NCBI GenBank assembly: GCA_964445575.1
Contig: CAYULB010000033.1
Coordinates: 1-23,300 of the forward strand
Length of the DNA: 23,300 nt
Reading direction: 5' to 3'
Source: WJMT01 sp964445575
GTDB taxonomy: Bacteria > Acidobacteriota > Aminicenantia > Aminicenantales > Aminicenantaceae
This document shows positions 1 to 8,139 of this stretch, in pieces; position 1 is the first letter of the stretch, and every line of letters begins with the position of its first letter. Below the pieces are notes generated by a model, which ran no database searches, was not told the DNA's origin, and saw only the letters and a program-made list of their open reading frames with translations. The position numbers and the translations under genes are program-made.

Positions 1-159
1 ATCAACTCTAATCATGCCCTGACGCCTCGCATCTGCCGCAATCTTGACTCGTGAATAATCCAGGTTAGGAATACTAAAAAGTTCAAATGCGGGTACAGAG
101 TATTCAATGTGGTTAAGCCGGTTTGCGTACAGGGCAGACATGAATATTATTGTGTTCAT
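1..159 (-). CDS. Possible partial ORF running off the window edge
   Basis: On the minus strand a frame is open from about position 243 to the window edge. Its ATG candidates are at 159-157 and 141-139, and the product begins MNTIIFMSALYANRLNH. The distal part (FSIPNLDYSRVKIAAD) has a protein-like composition, but I recognise no family. A purine-rich AAGAAGAG lies upstream of the first ATG and is only a weak ribosome binding site. The frame lies antisense to the permease tail at 107-262, which is a much better match to a known family, so at most the part left of about 107 can be real. It could equally be a chance open frame. Sequence left of position 1 would decide. Confidence 0.2.
   Translation of the reverse strand, partial: MNTIIFMSALYANRLNHIEYSVPAFELFSIPNLDYSRVKIAADARRQGMIRVD
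51..68 (+). repeat. Divergent copy of the TGAATAGYTCAGGTTAA motif
   Basis: GTGAATAATCCAGGTTAG matches the best copy (minus strand 14844-14827) at 14 of 18 positions. It is the weakest of five copies in the window. It lies directly upstream of the surviving permease tail and contains the stop codon TAA 56-58. Confidence 0.45.
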
Positions 160-262
160 CGGCTCTTCTTTTATGGCAATGGTTATTGGGCTGGTCACCC
201 TAGGAATCCATGCTTTCAAAGCAGCCAAAGCAGACCCGATCGCTTATCTGAAACACCCATAA
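107..262 (+). pseudogene. 3' remnant of an FtsX/MacB-type ABC transporter permease
   Basis: The frame ending at TAA 260-262 reads MWLSRFAYRADMNI, then a hydrophobic membrane segment (VFIGSSFMAMVIGLVTLG), then the tail HAFKAAKADPIAYLKHP. This is the typical end of MacB/FtsX-family permeases: a WL..FAYR.D motif before the last transmembrane helix, then KAA..(D/N)P...L. The frame is blocked upstream by TAA at 56-58 and TGA at 20-22, and the residues between 59 and 106 do not resemble a permease. In the other two plus frames I also see no permease-like sequence upstream. The gene therefore appears to have lost its 5' part, leaving only about 50 codons, rather than simply being cut by the window edge. 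A frameshift plus divergence is the alternative. Confidence 0.6.
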
Positions 263-279
263 AGCGTAAATTCTTTTAA

Positions 280-303
280 GTCTTTGCAGCAAAAAGACCT
301 TTT
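280..303 (+). terminator. Weak terminator-like hairpin after the permease remnant
   Basis: GTCTTT (280-285) can pair with AAAGAC (293-298) across a 7-nt loop, followed by C and TTTT (300-303). It begins 18 bp after the permease stop codon. The stem is short and AT-rich, so this is only a candidate. Confidence 0.25.
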
Positions 304-357
304 CACTCAGTCCTTTTAATCTGCAGCTGATTTATGTGCTTTCGCCCTGAGATTCTC

Positions 358-582
358 TTATTCTGCTTTTCCGATTTCACAGTAGTACAGCTTGTCAAGC
401 CCGTATTCCGAGGTCAAAGGACAAGCCCCGCACACACATCCTTTCTTCTCGAAATCACAAGAACTCTTTCCTCTTGAACAGTACATCCCTTCTTTCTTTT
501 CCTCCATGCACTGATTGTATGAAGGACACTGGCCGCAGATGCATTTTTTCATATTTTCTTTGGTGTTGTCGACTTTAGGCAT
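358..582 (-). CDS. Small cysteine-rich DUF2769-family protein
   Basis: This 74-residue protein has ten cysteines arranged in two similar halves. The first half carries C14-x-C16-x2-C19-P and C25; the second carries C49-x-C51-x2-C54-P and C68; C35 and C42 lie between them. The CICGQCP/CVCGACP repeats and the SRGKS..C.FEKKGC linker are the signature of DUF2769, a family of unknown function found in methanogens and several anaerobic bacteria. The cysteine layout suggests binding of a metal (zinc or Fe-S), which is inference. An AGGGAGGG ribosome binding site precedes the ATG at about 9 nt. No signal peptide or membrane segment is seen, so it is probably cytoplasmic. It is transcribed divergently from the POT transporter, and a copy of the repeated 17-18-bp motif lies 66-82 bp upstream of its start. 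Confidence 0.85.
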   Translation of the reverse strand: MPKVDNTKENMKKCICGQCPSYNQCMEEKKEGMYCSRGKSSCDFEKKGCVCGACPLTSEYGLDKLYYCEIGKAE

Positions 583-647
583 GATACGCCCTCCCTTTCA
601 TCTTCCACTTCATCTTATCCTAATTTACAAGGCAAGTAAAATTCTAA

Positions 648-664
648 TTAACCTGGACTATTTA
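648..664 (-). repeat. Copy of the TGAATAGYTCAGGTTAA motif upstream of the DUF2769 gene
   Basis: The minus strand reads TAAATAGTCCAGGTTAA, matching 15 of 17 positions of the S9-peptidase copy. It is oriented toward the DUF2769 gene and starts 66 bp upstream of its ATG. Confidence 0.6.
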
Positions 665-726
665 CCAGTCAAAATGGTAAGATTTATGAAATTTAGGTGT
701 GGCTTGTGCTCTGTTCAATTTTTTAA

Positions 727-756
727 TTGACGGAATGCATTTTTTAAATGTAATAT
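727..756 (+). promoter_or_regulatory. Candidate promoter of the POT transporter gene
   Basis: TTGACG at 727-732 and TAATAT at 751-756 are separated by 18 bp and lie about 70 bp upstream of the GTG start. The -35 box is the right arm of a 6-bp inverted repeat, TCAATT/AATTGA (715-730, 4-nt T loop), which could bind a regulator or simply reflect AT-rich sequence. The boxes were judged against the sigma-70 consensus, which is an assumption for this phylum. Confidence 0.4.
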
Positions 757-826
757 GGTCAATAAAGTCGTTCAAAAATAGACATGAAAAAAAGATGACA
801 ATTCTTAACAAGAAAAAGGAGGAACC

Positions 827-2491
827 GTGTTAAAAGAGCACCCTAAAGGTTTGTTTGTTGCATTTTTCACCAACATGGGAGAGCGGTTTGGTTTCTACAC
901 CATGTTGGCCATTTTTGTTTATTATATCCAGGCTAAATTTGGATACACTGCCACTCAAGCCGGCGCTGTTTATGGGACCTTTCTCTTCGGCATCTATTTT
1001 TTTCCATTACTTGGCGGGTGGCTGGCTGACCGAGTCATTGGCTACGGCAAAACCATTACCCTAGGAACAATCTTGATGTTCTTGGGATACGGGCTCATGG
1101 CAATGCCTGGTTTTGGCCAGGTGGTTCTTTTTATTGCCTTAGGTATCATTTGCGTGGGAACCGGATTCTTTAAAGGAAATCTCCAGGCCCTGGTGGGGAA
1201 TCTCTACGACGACCCGAAGTATGAAAAAAGCCGTGACTTTGCCTTTAACATTTTCTATATGGGAATTAATGTCGGTGCATTTTTTGCTCCTCACGCAGCC
1301 ACGGGTATAAGCAACTGGATTCTGGAAAAATCAGGACTGACTTATAACGCCAGGATCCCTGCTTTAGCTCATCAGTTTCTTGATGGAGCCTTAAAAGACA
1401 CCTCAGAGCTTCTTGCCCTGGCTAAAGCACAGTTAGGCAGCAGCTTCACAGACCTGACTTCTTTCTCTCATATGTACATCGAGACCCTCAGCAAATCCTA
1501 CAATGCAGCCTTTGCCATCACTGCCTTAAGTATCGTGGCCTCCTTTTTAATTTTTATCGGATTTAAAAAATACTACAAGCATGCTGATTTGACAGAAAAA
1601 CAAAAAGAAACTTTAGAAGAGCATAAAGATAAAATGGTTATCTTGACCAAACAGCAGATTAGAGATCGTCTTTTTGCTCTTTTCTTTGTCTTTTTCGTGG
1701 TTATTTTCTTCTGGATGAGCTTTCACCAAAACGGCTTCACACTCAGTATGTTTGCCAGAGATTATACAGTCAGTGAAGTCAGCAGAGTCACTTATACCTT
1801 CTTCAATCTTAAGTCATTTCTGCCCTTTCTGGCCGCTCTCATAGGCCTAGCTCTTCTGATCAGGATAAAATCCAAGCCCTCAGCCAGAACCATAGGTTTC
1901 GCGATTTTAGCGGGAGGCGGCATTCTAACCTACCTAGTAGTTAAAGGATTTAACCCAACCATGCCCATCAGCCCTCAGCTTTTTCAGCACTTTAATCCAA
2001 TCTTCATTGTATTTCTAACCCCTTTGGTAATCGGATTTTTTGGCTTCCTTCAGAAGCGGGGCAAAGAACCCAGCACACCAAAGAAAATAGGGATTGGAAT
2101 GATCCTCACTGCTTTTTCTTTCGGAATCATGATGATGGCATCTAGAGGACTGCCTGCTCCTGCTGAGTTGGAGGGAAGTGTATCTTACCTTCTCATCTCT
2201 CCCTATTGGTTGATCGCCACCTACTTTTCTGTGACCATAGCTGAGCTGTGTCTTTCGCCCATGGGAATTTCTTTTGTTTCTAAAGTCAGCCCCCCTAAGT
2301 ATAAAGGAACCATGCAGGGAGGATGGCTGGCCGCCACTGCTGTAGGAAATGCTCTTGCCGGATTCATCGGTTATTTCTGGGACAGATGGGAAGTCTGGCA
2401 GTTTTTCCTGCTGTTAATCGTTATGTGTCTGATTTCAGCTGCTCTCATTTTCTCAGTTATGAAAAAACTGGAAAGAGCTTCTGAATCATAA
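827..2491 (+). CDS. POT/PTR2-family proton-dependent oligopeptide transporter (MFS)
   Basis: This 554-residue inner-membrane protein belongs to the proton-coupled oligopeptide transporter family, which imports di- and tripeptides. Hallmarks visible are GERFGFY near residue 18, GGWLADRVIGYGKTITLG (the PTR2 signature after TM2), FFKGNLQALVGNLYDD, an FY..IN.G motif (IFYMGINVGAF), FWMSFHQNGFTLSMFARDYT in the second half, and AELCLSPMGISFVSKVSP near the end. An extended loop at about residues 166-220 is like that of Bacteroidetes POTs. The usual E-x-x-E-R proton-coupling motif is N16-x-x-E19-R20, so the first Glu is missing. The start is GTG at 827, with AAAGGAGG ending 5 nt upstream. It stands alone, divergent from the DUF2769 gene. 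Peptides released by the exported S9 peptidase elsewhere in the window are plausible substrates, which is inference. Confidence 0.93.
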   Translation: MLKEHPKGLFVAFFTNMGERFGFYTMLAIFVYYIQAKFGYTATQAGAVYGTFLFGIYFFPLLGGWLADRVIGYGKTITLGTILMFLGYGLMAMPGFGQVVLFIALGIICVGTGFFKGNLQALVGNLYDDPKYEKSRDFAFNIFYMGINVGAFFAPHAATGISNWILEKSGLTYNARIPALAHQFLDGALKDTSELLALAKAQLGSSFTDLTSFSHMYIETLSKSYNAAFAITALSIVASFLIFIGFKKYYKHADLTEKQKETLEEHKDKMVILTKQQIRDRLFALFFVFFVVIFFWMSFHQNGFTLSMFARDYTVSEVSRVTYTFFNLKSFLPFLAALIGLALLIRIKSKPSARTIGFAILAGGGILTYLVVKGFNPTMPISPQLFQHFNPIFIVFLTPLVIGFFGFLQKRGKEPSTPKKIGIGMILTAFSFGIMMMASRGLPAPAELEGSVSYLLISPYWLIATYFSVTIAELCLSPMGISFVSKVSPPKYKGTMQGGWLAATAVGNALAGFIGYFWDRWEVWQFFLLLIVMCLISAALIFSVMKKLERASES

Positions 2492-2720
2492 AATCATAAA
2501 TTTAAATCAGAACCAGATAAGCGCTTTCACTACGGGAGGAGAGCATGAAGGTTTGTTCCCCCAGAGATGTGGCTTCCTTCATCAAAACAGGACCATTGTC
2601 TCCCGATTTGAGGAATCATAGACCCCATTACCAAACACCTTGAACTGGCTTTTAAGGCGTTAAGGCGGGACAGCGCCTCTATTCCCCACCCATAAGAGGA
2701 TTTTTATATGTTCCGGGCTG

Positions 2721-4019
2721 TCAATCATCCACTGAACCTGTTGGCCCTTTATCTTTTAATAAGACCTTTGCTTTCTCTCTGATTTTTTCAGCAGTCCATT
2801 CTTCAGGAACTTCTATCCGCCCCACCTTGGGCCCAGATTCAAAAGAAGCGGTTTCCAATATCATGTCCAAAGCAATGGGAGCAGTATCCTTCGCATTGAA
2901 CACATTGACCAGCATATTATAGACAAAATCTTCCACTCCCTTTATCATCCGTTCTCTTATTTCTTTAGGCTGCCCTAAAAGTTTGTTCTCAAAGGGAAGG
3001 TTCAGCTTTTTATAATCACCCCCCTTTAGTCCTTTTTCCTCTGCATAGGCTTTCATCTTCTGCCACATCTCTTCTGTAACACCTGCTCCCTTAACTTTAA
3101 TGAAATTGCCATTTTCTTCCTGTCTGGCGTTTCCATAGTCATTGACTTCAAGCCCCCAGGATATCATCTGAAGTGCGGTGGCCACATTGGCTTTGGTGGT
3201 CCTGGTTTTTTGAGCGATCTTTCTCAATCTTTCAGAACTGTTTCCTGAAGTCCCGTGCTGAGCACCGGAGACATGATATTTTCCCAGCGCTTTGTGTATT
3301 CGGGAGGTCAATCCTACCTGAATGCCCTTACCGCTTTTTTCTATCCCGTGGGTGGTTCCGTTGTTCAATGCAATCCAATCAGGGAAAATATCATGAGCAT
3401 TAAGACCTTGAATTTGAAACAAGGCTTCCTCTTCTGTAGAAAGGCCTTCCTTCCCTTTTATCTCTCCCACTTCTGTCTCTAACGAAGCCCAGTCAGGTAT
3501 ATATTTTTTAAGGTCCAAGTTGGCCAGGAGATTTTCATCCTCAGGAAGGTGAGAAGCATCTATGGCAATCGAAGTCATGCCTGCTTCAAACAAAGTGGGA
3601 ATTTCTGTTCGGGCTGATTCAATGTCTTCTTTCTTCTTAAGGGTATAATGGTCCGCATGGATAGCCACAGGTACGGTTATGCCCAGCTCATTGCTCACCG
3701 CATCCACCTGACGGGCAATATTCCAGTAATTGACAGCGCAGTAAGCATCAGCTCCCCCTTCTGACTTTGCAACTTCAATAATAATGACTGAATTCGCTCT
3801 CTGGGCAGCTCTCAAAGCTCCTCTAAGGACAAAATGGTTTCTTGCGTTCGCAGCCATGGAAATGGCTTTGCCTTTTTTCAGCGCCGCCCTATCAATATAT
3901 TTCCCGCTGACAATCAGAGCTTTTGAGTTAGGGAAAAGGGCCTTTATATTGGGCGGCCGGCCTAATTCCAAAGCTTTTTGGTATTCACTGCTTGCCAGGT
4001 GTTCATTTTTCTTGGTCAT
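2721..4019 (-). CDS. fba: Class II fructose-bisphosphate aldolase, long variant
   Basis: This protein probably interconverts fructose 1,6-bisphosphate with dihydroxyacetone phosphate and glyceraldehyde 3-phosphate using a divalent metal. With ATG 4019 as start (AAAGGGAG ribosome binding site 6 nt upstream) it has 432 residues, longer than the usual 280-360. Class II landmarks are visible in order: AIHADHYT with catalytic Asp123 and metal-ligand His124, SIAIDASHLPEDENL, ETEVGEIKG around 181-188, THG with His224, AQHGTSG with His255, and NVATAL with Asn278. Extra length lies in the 280-432 tail. An upstream in-frame ATG at 4082 would add 21 residues but has no comparable ribosome binding site and lies deep inside aspS. 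The chosen start overlaps the aspS end by 17 bp, implying translational coupling as the last gene of the accA operon. A tagatose- or other ketose-bisphosphate substrate cannot be excluded. Confidence 0.88.
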   Translation of the reverse strand: MTKKNEHLASSEYQKALELGRPPNIKALFPNSKALIVSGKYIDRAALKKGKAISMAANARNHFVLRGALRAAQRANSVIIIEVAKSEGGADAYCAVNYWNIARQVDAVSNELGITVPVAIHADHYTLKKKEDIESARTEIPTLFEAGMTSIAIDASHLPEDENLLANLDLKKYIPDWASLETEVGEIKGKEGLSTEEEALFQIQGLNAHDIFPDWIALNNGTTHGIEKSGKGIQVGLTSRIHKALGKYHVSGAQHGTSGNSSERLRKIAQKTRTTKANVATALQMISWGLEVNDYGNARQEENGNFIKVKGAGVTEEMWQKMKAYAEEKGLKGGDYKKLNLPFENKLLGQPKEIRERMIKGVEDFVYNMLVNVFNAKDTAPIALDMILETASFESGPKVGRIEVPEEWTAEKIREKAKVLLKDKGPTGSVDD

Positions 4020-5799
4020 TTTTTCTCCCTTTATATTTTTCAATGGTTTCAATTCCCAGTTCTCTGAGCCGATTTTGATCAACCTCAGAGGGGGATTCAG
4101 TCATAAGGCAGAGAGAACTGGTGGTCTTTGGAAAAGGAATCACATCCCGTATGGATTTTTCTCCTGCCAGAACCATCACAGTGCGGTCAAACCCGAGAGC
4201 TATCCCCCCATGGGGAGGCGTCCCATAAGTCAACGCTTCTAAGAAAAACCCGAATTTCTTCTTCATTTGCTCCTCATCCAGTTCTAAAACTTTGAAAATT
4301 CTTTTTTGTGTCTCAGTATCGGGTATCCTGATGGAGCCTCCTCCTAATTCAACCCCGTTGACGACCAAATCATAGGCTTTTGACTTCACCTTAAGGGGGT
4401 TTTTTTCTAATTTCGGCAAATCTTCTTCTTTGGGTGCAGTGAAGGGATGGTGCACGGAGACCAGTTTTTTTTCCTCCTCACTCCATTCAAAAAGGGGAAA
4501 ATCTGTGATCCAGGCAAATCTGAATTCCTTGTTATCGGTTCCCTTCTGCGAATAAAAATCCACCCTCAACTCTCCGAGGACCCGCAGAGCCGTATCTTTT
4601 TTATCAGCCACTAGAAGAAGCAAATCATTTTCTTGGGCCCTGGATCTCTGCCATATTTTGGTAAAATCCGCTTGCCCAAGCTTTAAAGGGGACTTGAATC
4701 CATCTCCTTTCTTGATCCAAACGATCCCTTTTGCCCCCAGTTTTTTTGCTTTTTCTCCTATTTTATCCAGCTGGCTTCTTGATAAGTCAGTTCTGTTTTT
4801 AACCACAAGGCCTTTAAGCACCCCTCCGGACTCAAGAGCTGCCTTTATGAGGTGGGAATTTATTTGCAAACCCACATCTGTAAGGTCTTTGATTTCCATT
4901 CTGTTTCTAAGGTCGGGTCGGTCTGTACCATATTTCTGCATACTCTCCTCATAGGTTAATCGAGGGAACGGCCGCTCCAGCCTAACTCCGATGAGATCAA
5001 ATAAAGAGACCATCATCTCTTCAGTAAGAGAAATCACATCTTCCTGCCCAGCAAAACTCATTTCAATGTCTATCTGAGTGAATTCCGGCTGTCTGTCAGC
5101 CCTTAAATCTTCGTCTCTGAAACATCTCACGATCTGAAAATATTTATCAAATCCTGAAATCATATATATCTGCTTGAAAATCTGAGGTGATTGGGGGAGG
5201 GCAAAAAAGCGGCCCTTATACTCACGGCTGGGCACCAGGTAGTCCCTTGCTCCCTCCGGAGTTGACTTGGTCAAAAAAGGCGTTTCTATTTCATAAAAGC
5301 CATTCTGATCCAAAAAATTACGAACCTTTAGAGCTGCCTTGTGGCGGAGTTTGATGTTTCTCTGCATGGAAGCCCTTCTTAAGTCCAGGTATCTGTACTT
5401 AAGGCGCATCTCCTCAGTGGCTTTCACTTCATCAGAAAGAACAAAAGGAGGAGTTCTGCTTTCACTCAATACCTTTATTTCTTTGACCCGGACTTCTATG
5501 TCTCCGGTCAGGATGTCAGGATTTTTCATGTCTTTTTCCCTGGATTTGACCACTCCCTTGACTCCCAGCACATACTCCATCCGGATACTCTTGACTTCAT
5601 CTATAAGATTTTTCTGGTCTGATGAGATGACCACCTGAGCTAGGCCTTCTCTGTCTCTCAAATCAATGAACACAAGATTTCCAATGTCTCTGATTTTATT
5701 CACCCATCCGATCAAAACAACCTCTTTTCCCACGTCTTCCCAGCGAAGCTCTCCGCAGTAGTGGGTCCTTTTGCTCTTGAATATGCTTTTGGATTCCAT
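4003..5799 (-). CDS. aspS: Aspartyl-tRNA synthetase, bacterial type
   Basis: AspRS charges tRNA-Asp with aspartate in the cytoplasm. The 598-residue length is normal for bacterial AspRS. The N-terminal OB-fold anticodon-binding domain (about 10-115) contains GWVNKIRDIGNLVFIDLRDR. The class II catalytic core follows, with ETPFLTKSTPEGARDYLVPS, motif 2 (FRDEDLRADRQPEFTQID) and motif 3 (GGIALGFDRTVMVLAG, then IPFPKT). A GAD insertion domain lies at about 295-415, as expected for the bacterial form. Residue I39 occupies the place held by Leu in discriminating enzymes such as E. coli and by His in some non-discriminating ones. This leans toward a discriminating enzyme but does not prove it. TCAGGAGA precedes the ATG. 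It lies 36 bp after hisS and overlaps fba by 17 bp. Confidence 0.97.
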   Translation of the reverse strand: MESKSIFKSKRTHYCGELRWEDVGKEVVLIGWVNKIRDIGNLVFIDLRDREGLAQVVISSDQKNLIDEVKSIRMEYVLGVKGVVKSREKDMKNPDILTGDIEVRVKEIKVLSESRTPPFVLSDEVKATEEMRLKYRYLDLRRASMQRNIKLRHKAALKVRNFLDQNGFYEIETPFLTKSTPEGARDYLVPSREYKGRFFALPQSPQIFKQIYMISGFDKYFQIVRCFRDEDLRADRQPEFTQIDIEMSFAGQEDVISLTEEMMVSLFDLIGVRLERPFPRLTYEESMQKYGTDRPDLRNRMEIKDLTDVGLQINSHLIKAALESGGVLKGLVVKNRTDLSRSQLDKIGEKAKKLGAKGIVWIKKGDGFKSPLKLGQADFTKIWQRSRAQENDLLLLVADKKDTALRVLGELRVDFYSQKGTDNKEFRFAWITDFPLFEWSEEEKKLVSVHHPFTAPKEEDLPKLEKNPLKVKSKAYDLVVNGVELGGGSIRIPDTETQKRIFKVLELDEEQMKKKFGFFLEALTYGTPPHGGIALGFDRTVMVLAGEKSIRDVIPFPKTTSSLCLMTESPSEVDQNRLRELGIETIEKYKGRKNDQEK

Positions 5800-5835
5800 G
5801 CTGTCTCCTGAAAAAGGGGGGAAAATGACCCCTGG

Positions 5836-7104
5836 CTAAGAAATCATCCTTTTCAAAGCCTCTTCTTTTTTGACTTCTGTCTGGTCTCCTGTCTCCATAT
5901 CCTTTAACTGATATTTATTTTTTTGAACCTCCTCATCTCCTACCACTAGGGCCCAGGCAGCATTCAGCTTGTCTGCCCGGCTCATCTGCTTTTTCAGTTT
6001 TCTGTCTTTATATTCCAACAAGCACTCAACTCCGTTGTCTCGAAAATATTTTGCCAGTTTTATAGCCGCCTTTTTAGCTCTTTCTCCTATGTGCACAATA
6101 TAAAGAAACTTCTCAGGTTCTTCAATATCAGGCATAACAGAAAGAAGCCTCTCCATACCCACAGCAAATCCAATGCCGCATAGGTCAGGACCGCCAAAAT
6201 CTTTCATCATTTCGTCATAGCGGCCTCCTCCTAAAATAGCGTCCTGGGCGCCCAGCTTCGAAGATACAACCTCAAATGTTGTCTTGGTATAATAATCCAA
6301 ACCCCGGACAAGCTTCGGTTCCACAGTAAATCCGATCCCATAAAAATCAAGAAGGCGGCAAAATTTATCAAAATGTTCTCTGCATTCAGAACACAAAAAT
6401 TCTGTGATTTTTGGGAAGGCTGAAGCAGTGCTTCGGCATTTCTCATTCTTACAGTCAAAAATACGAAGGGGATTGGTATCAATTTTTCTCTGACATTCTT
6501 CACATAAGGCAGTCCTGCGGTTCTCTGCTTCGGCCTTCAGATTTTTATGATAAGAAGGGCGGCATTTCCTGCACCCCACAGAGTTCACCAAGACTTCTGT
6601 CCCTTTAATTCCTAACTTGGTCAGTAAAGTCACCGCCATTTCAACGATTTCCGCATCCACCTCCGGGGCTTTTTCTCCAAAAACTTCAATGTCTGCTTGA
6701 TGAAACTGCCGGTACCGACCTTTCTGGGGCTTATCATAGCGAAACATAGGTCCGATAAAATAGTATCGCATGAGATCAGGCTTTAGGTATAACCTGTTTT
6801 CTATTATAGCCCGGACTACTGATGGAGTGTATTCGGGCCTTAAGGTCAAAGATCGGCCTCCTCTATCCTTAAAGGTATACATCTCTTTGATCACAATATC
6901 AGATGTTTCGCCGGTTCCCTTTTCAAAAAGTTCAGTAGCCTCAAAAATGGGAGTTCTTATTTCTTTGTATCCATAAAGTTCAAATGTTTTCTTGGCTGTG
7001 CCTTCTGCTTTCTGCCACCTCCTCATTTCCACTGGAAGAATATCTCTGGTCCCTTTAATGGAAGCAAGCTCCTTACTGCTGATTTTACTCATCCTTTTCA
7101 CCAA
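5836..7104 (-). CDS. hisS: Histidyl-tRNA synthetase
   Basis: HisRS charges tRNA-His. The roughly 420-residue product shows KGTRDILP at the N-terminus, motif 2 (FRYDKPQKGRYRQFHQ), the histidine-binding motif RGLDYYTKTTFEV, GGGRYDEM, and motif 3 (GIGFAVGMERLL). The C-terminal anticodon-binding domain starts near residue 325. The insertion region carries four cysteine pairs or near-pairs (CRKC, CEEC, C..EKC, CSEC), a zinc-ribbon-like pattern known in some bacterial HisRS. The start is ambiguous. The listed TTG (7104), a GTG (7101) and an ATG (7092) all overlap the end of accA. GTG 7101 has the best spacing (7 nt) from AGGGG, while ATG 7092 immediately follows AAAAGG. Overlap with accA suggests coupled translation. 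aspS follows after 36 bp. Confidence 0.96.
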   Translation of the reverse strand: MVKRMSKISSKELASIKGTRDILPVEMRRWQKAEGTAKKTFELYGYKEIRTPIFEATELFEKGTGETSDIVIKEMYTFKDRGGRSLTLRPEYTPSVVRAIIENRLYLKPDLMRYYFIGPMFRYDKPQKGRYRQFHQADIEVFGEKAPEVDAEIVEMAVTLLTKLGIKGTEVLVNSVGCRKCRPSYHKNLKAEAENRRTALCEECQRKIDTNPLRIFDCKNEKCRSTASAFPKITEFLCSECREHFDKFCRLLDFYGIGFTVEPKLVRGLDYYTKTTFEVVSSKLGAQDAILGGGRYDEMMKDFGGPDLCGIGFAVGMERLLSVMPDIEEPEKFLYIVHIGERAKKAAIKLAKYFRDNGVECLLEYKDRKLKKQMSRADKLNAAWALVVGDEEVQKNKYQLKDMETGDQTEVKKEEALKRMIS

Positions 7105-8044
7105 ACACCCCTATTGTCCGGTGCTTCTCATACCTTTTTTCAAGCCTCTCTTTGACTGACATCTCCTCTAATTTCTTCAAAGTTTTCTCCAATTCTTTAT
7201 CTACGTTTCCAAATGCATTCAGCCAGTCAACATGGGCTCCTCCAGGGGGTTCTTTAATGATTTTATCTGCCACTCCGAATTCAATAAGGTCTTTCGCCAG
7301 AAACCTGAGGTTTTCAGCAGCTTGGTGCACAGCACTCTGGTCTTTCCATAGAATGGCTGCACAGCCCTCCGGAGATATGACAGAATAGAAAGAATTCTCT
7401 AGCATCAAAAGCACATCTCCCACCCCTATCCCCAGGGCTCCTCCGCTCCCTCCTTCTCCGATAACCACATTGACTATGGGAACCTCCAGCTTTGAAATCT
7501 CCTTCAAGTTATAAGCAATGGCTTCTGCCTGCCCTCTTTCTTCTGCTTCCAGTCCCGGATAAGCACCTGGTGTATCAATAAAAGTAATGATCGGACAGCC
7601 AAATTTTTCAGCCAACTTCATGATTCTCAAAGCTTTGCGAAATCCTTCAGGATTGGGCTGCCCGAAATTTCTTGCGATTCTCTCTCGGGTTTTCCTTCCT
7701 TTTTGGTGCCCAACGAGGGCCATAGTCTTCCCCCTGTAAACTCCAAATCCAGCCACAACAGCCGGGTCATCTCCTGAGCGCCGATCTCCATGAAACTCCA
7801 AGAAGTCATCTGTGAGACTTTCTATATAATCCAGAGTGTAAGGTCTGTCTGGATGCCGCGCAATCTGCACATAGTGGATAGGGGTCAGCCCGGGTTTGAT
7901 TTTTTCCCATTCCTGCTCGATAGCCTCTCTAAGACGCTGCAATTTCTCTTTGTCAACACCTTCCTCTTCCTCTAAAACATCTATTTCTTGCTTATGCTTT
8001 TGAATTTTTTTCTCAATCTGATAAAAATCTTTTCGTTTATCCAT
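7085..8044 (-). CDS. accA: Acetyl-CoA carboxylase carboxyltransferase subunit alpha
   Basis: AccA pairs with AccD to transfer the carboxyl group from biotin on AccB to acetyl-CoA, giving malonyl-CoA for fatty-acid synthesis. The 319-residue length is typical. After a charged N-terminal helical segment (about 1-50) come the crotonase-fold motifs: FLEFHGDR, GHQKGRKTRERIARNFG, PEGFRKALR, TFIDTPGAYPG, the oxyanion-type VIGEGGSGGALGIG, and FYSVISPEGCAAILWK. AccD is often next to AccA but is not in this window, so it must be encoded elsewhere. This is the first gene of a minus-strand operon with hisS, aspS and fba. The ribosome binding site is modest (GGGA, 8 nt before the ATG). A candidate sigma-70 promoter lies 36-64 bp upstream of the start. 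Confidence 0.97.
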   Translation of the reverse strand: MDKRKDFYQIEKKIQKHKQEIDVLEEEEGVDKEKLQRLREAIEQEWEKIKPGLTPIHYVQIARHPDRPYTLDYIESLTDDFLEFHGDRRSGDDPAVVAGFGVYRGKTMALVGHQKGRKTRERIARNFGQPNPEGFRKALRIMKLAEKFGCPIITFIDTPGAYPGLEAEERGQAEAIAYNLKEISKLEVPIVNVVIGEGGSGGALGIGVGDVLLMLENSFYSVISPEGCAAILWKDQSAVHQAAENLRFLAKDLIEFGVADKIIKEPPGGAHVDWLNAFGNVDKELEKTLKKLEEMSVKERLEKRYEKHRTIGVFGEKDE

Positions 8045-8079
8045 CGATTTTCCCGATGTTTATTTGATTAGTCCCGTTT

Positions 8080-8108
8080 ATTCTATATATTTAGCTGAAT
8101 AAATTCAA
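8080..8108 (-). promoter_or_regulatory. Candidate promoter of the accA-hisS-aspS-fba operon
   Basis: On the minus strand TTGAAT (8108-8103) and TAGAAT (8085-8080) are separated by exactly 17 bp. The -10 box matches TATAAT at 5 of 6 positions and the -35 box matches TTGACA at 4 of 6. Transcription would begin near 8073, leaving a leader of about 30 nt. It is the only promoter-like sequence seen upstream of accA, and no internal one was noticed in the tightly packed genes below. Confidence 0.5.
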
Positions 8109-8139
8109 GAAAGCTCTACTCTAACCCCTATCCATTGCT

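Noticed and set aside
2545..2643. 32-codon plus-strand ORF (MKVCSPRDVASFIKTG...) after a GGAGG-like site, with a 33-codon minus ORF in the same place
   Set aside because: Both strands give short open frames of similar quality and neither resembles a known family. The GGAGG-like site alone is not enough to call a gene.
4020..4082. Earlier in-frame start for the aldolase at 4082
   Set aside because: It would overlap aspS by 80 bp and has no ribosome binding site comparable to AAAGGGAG before ATG 4019. The added 21 residues do not look like the family.
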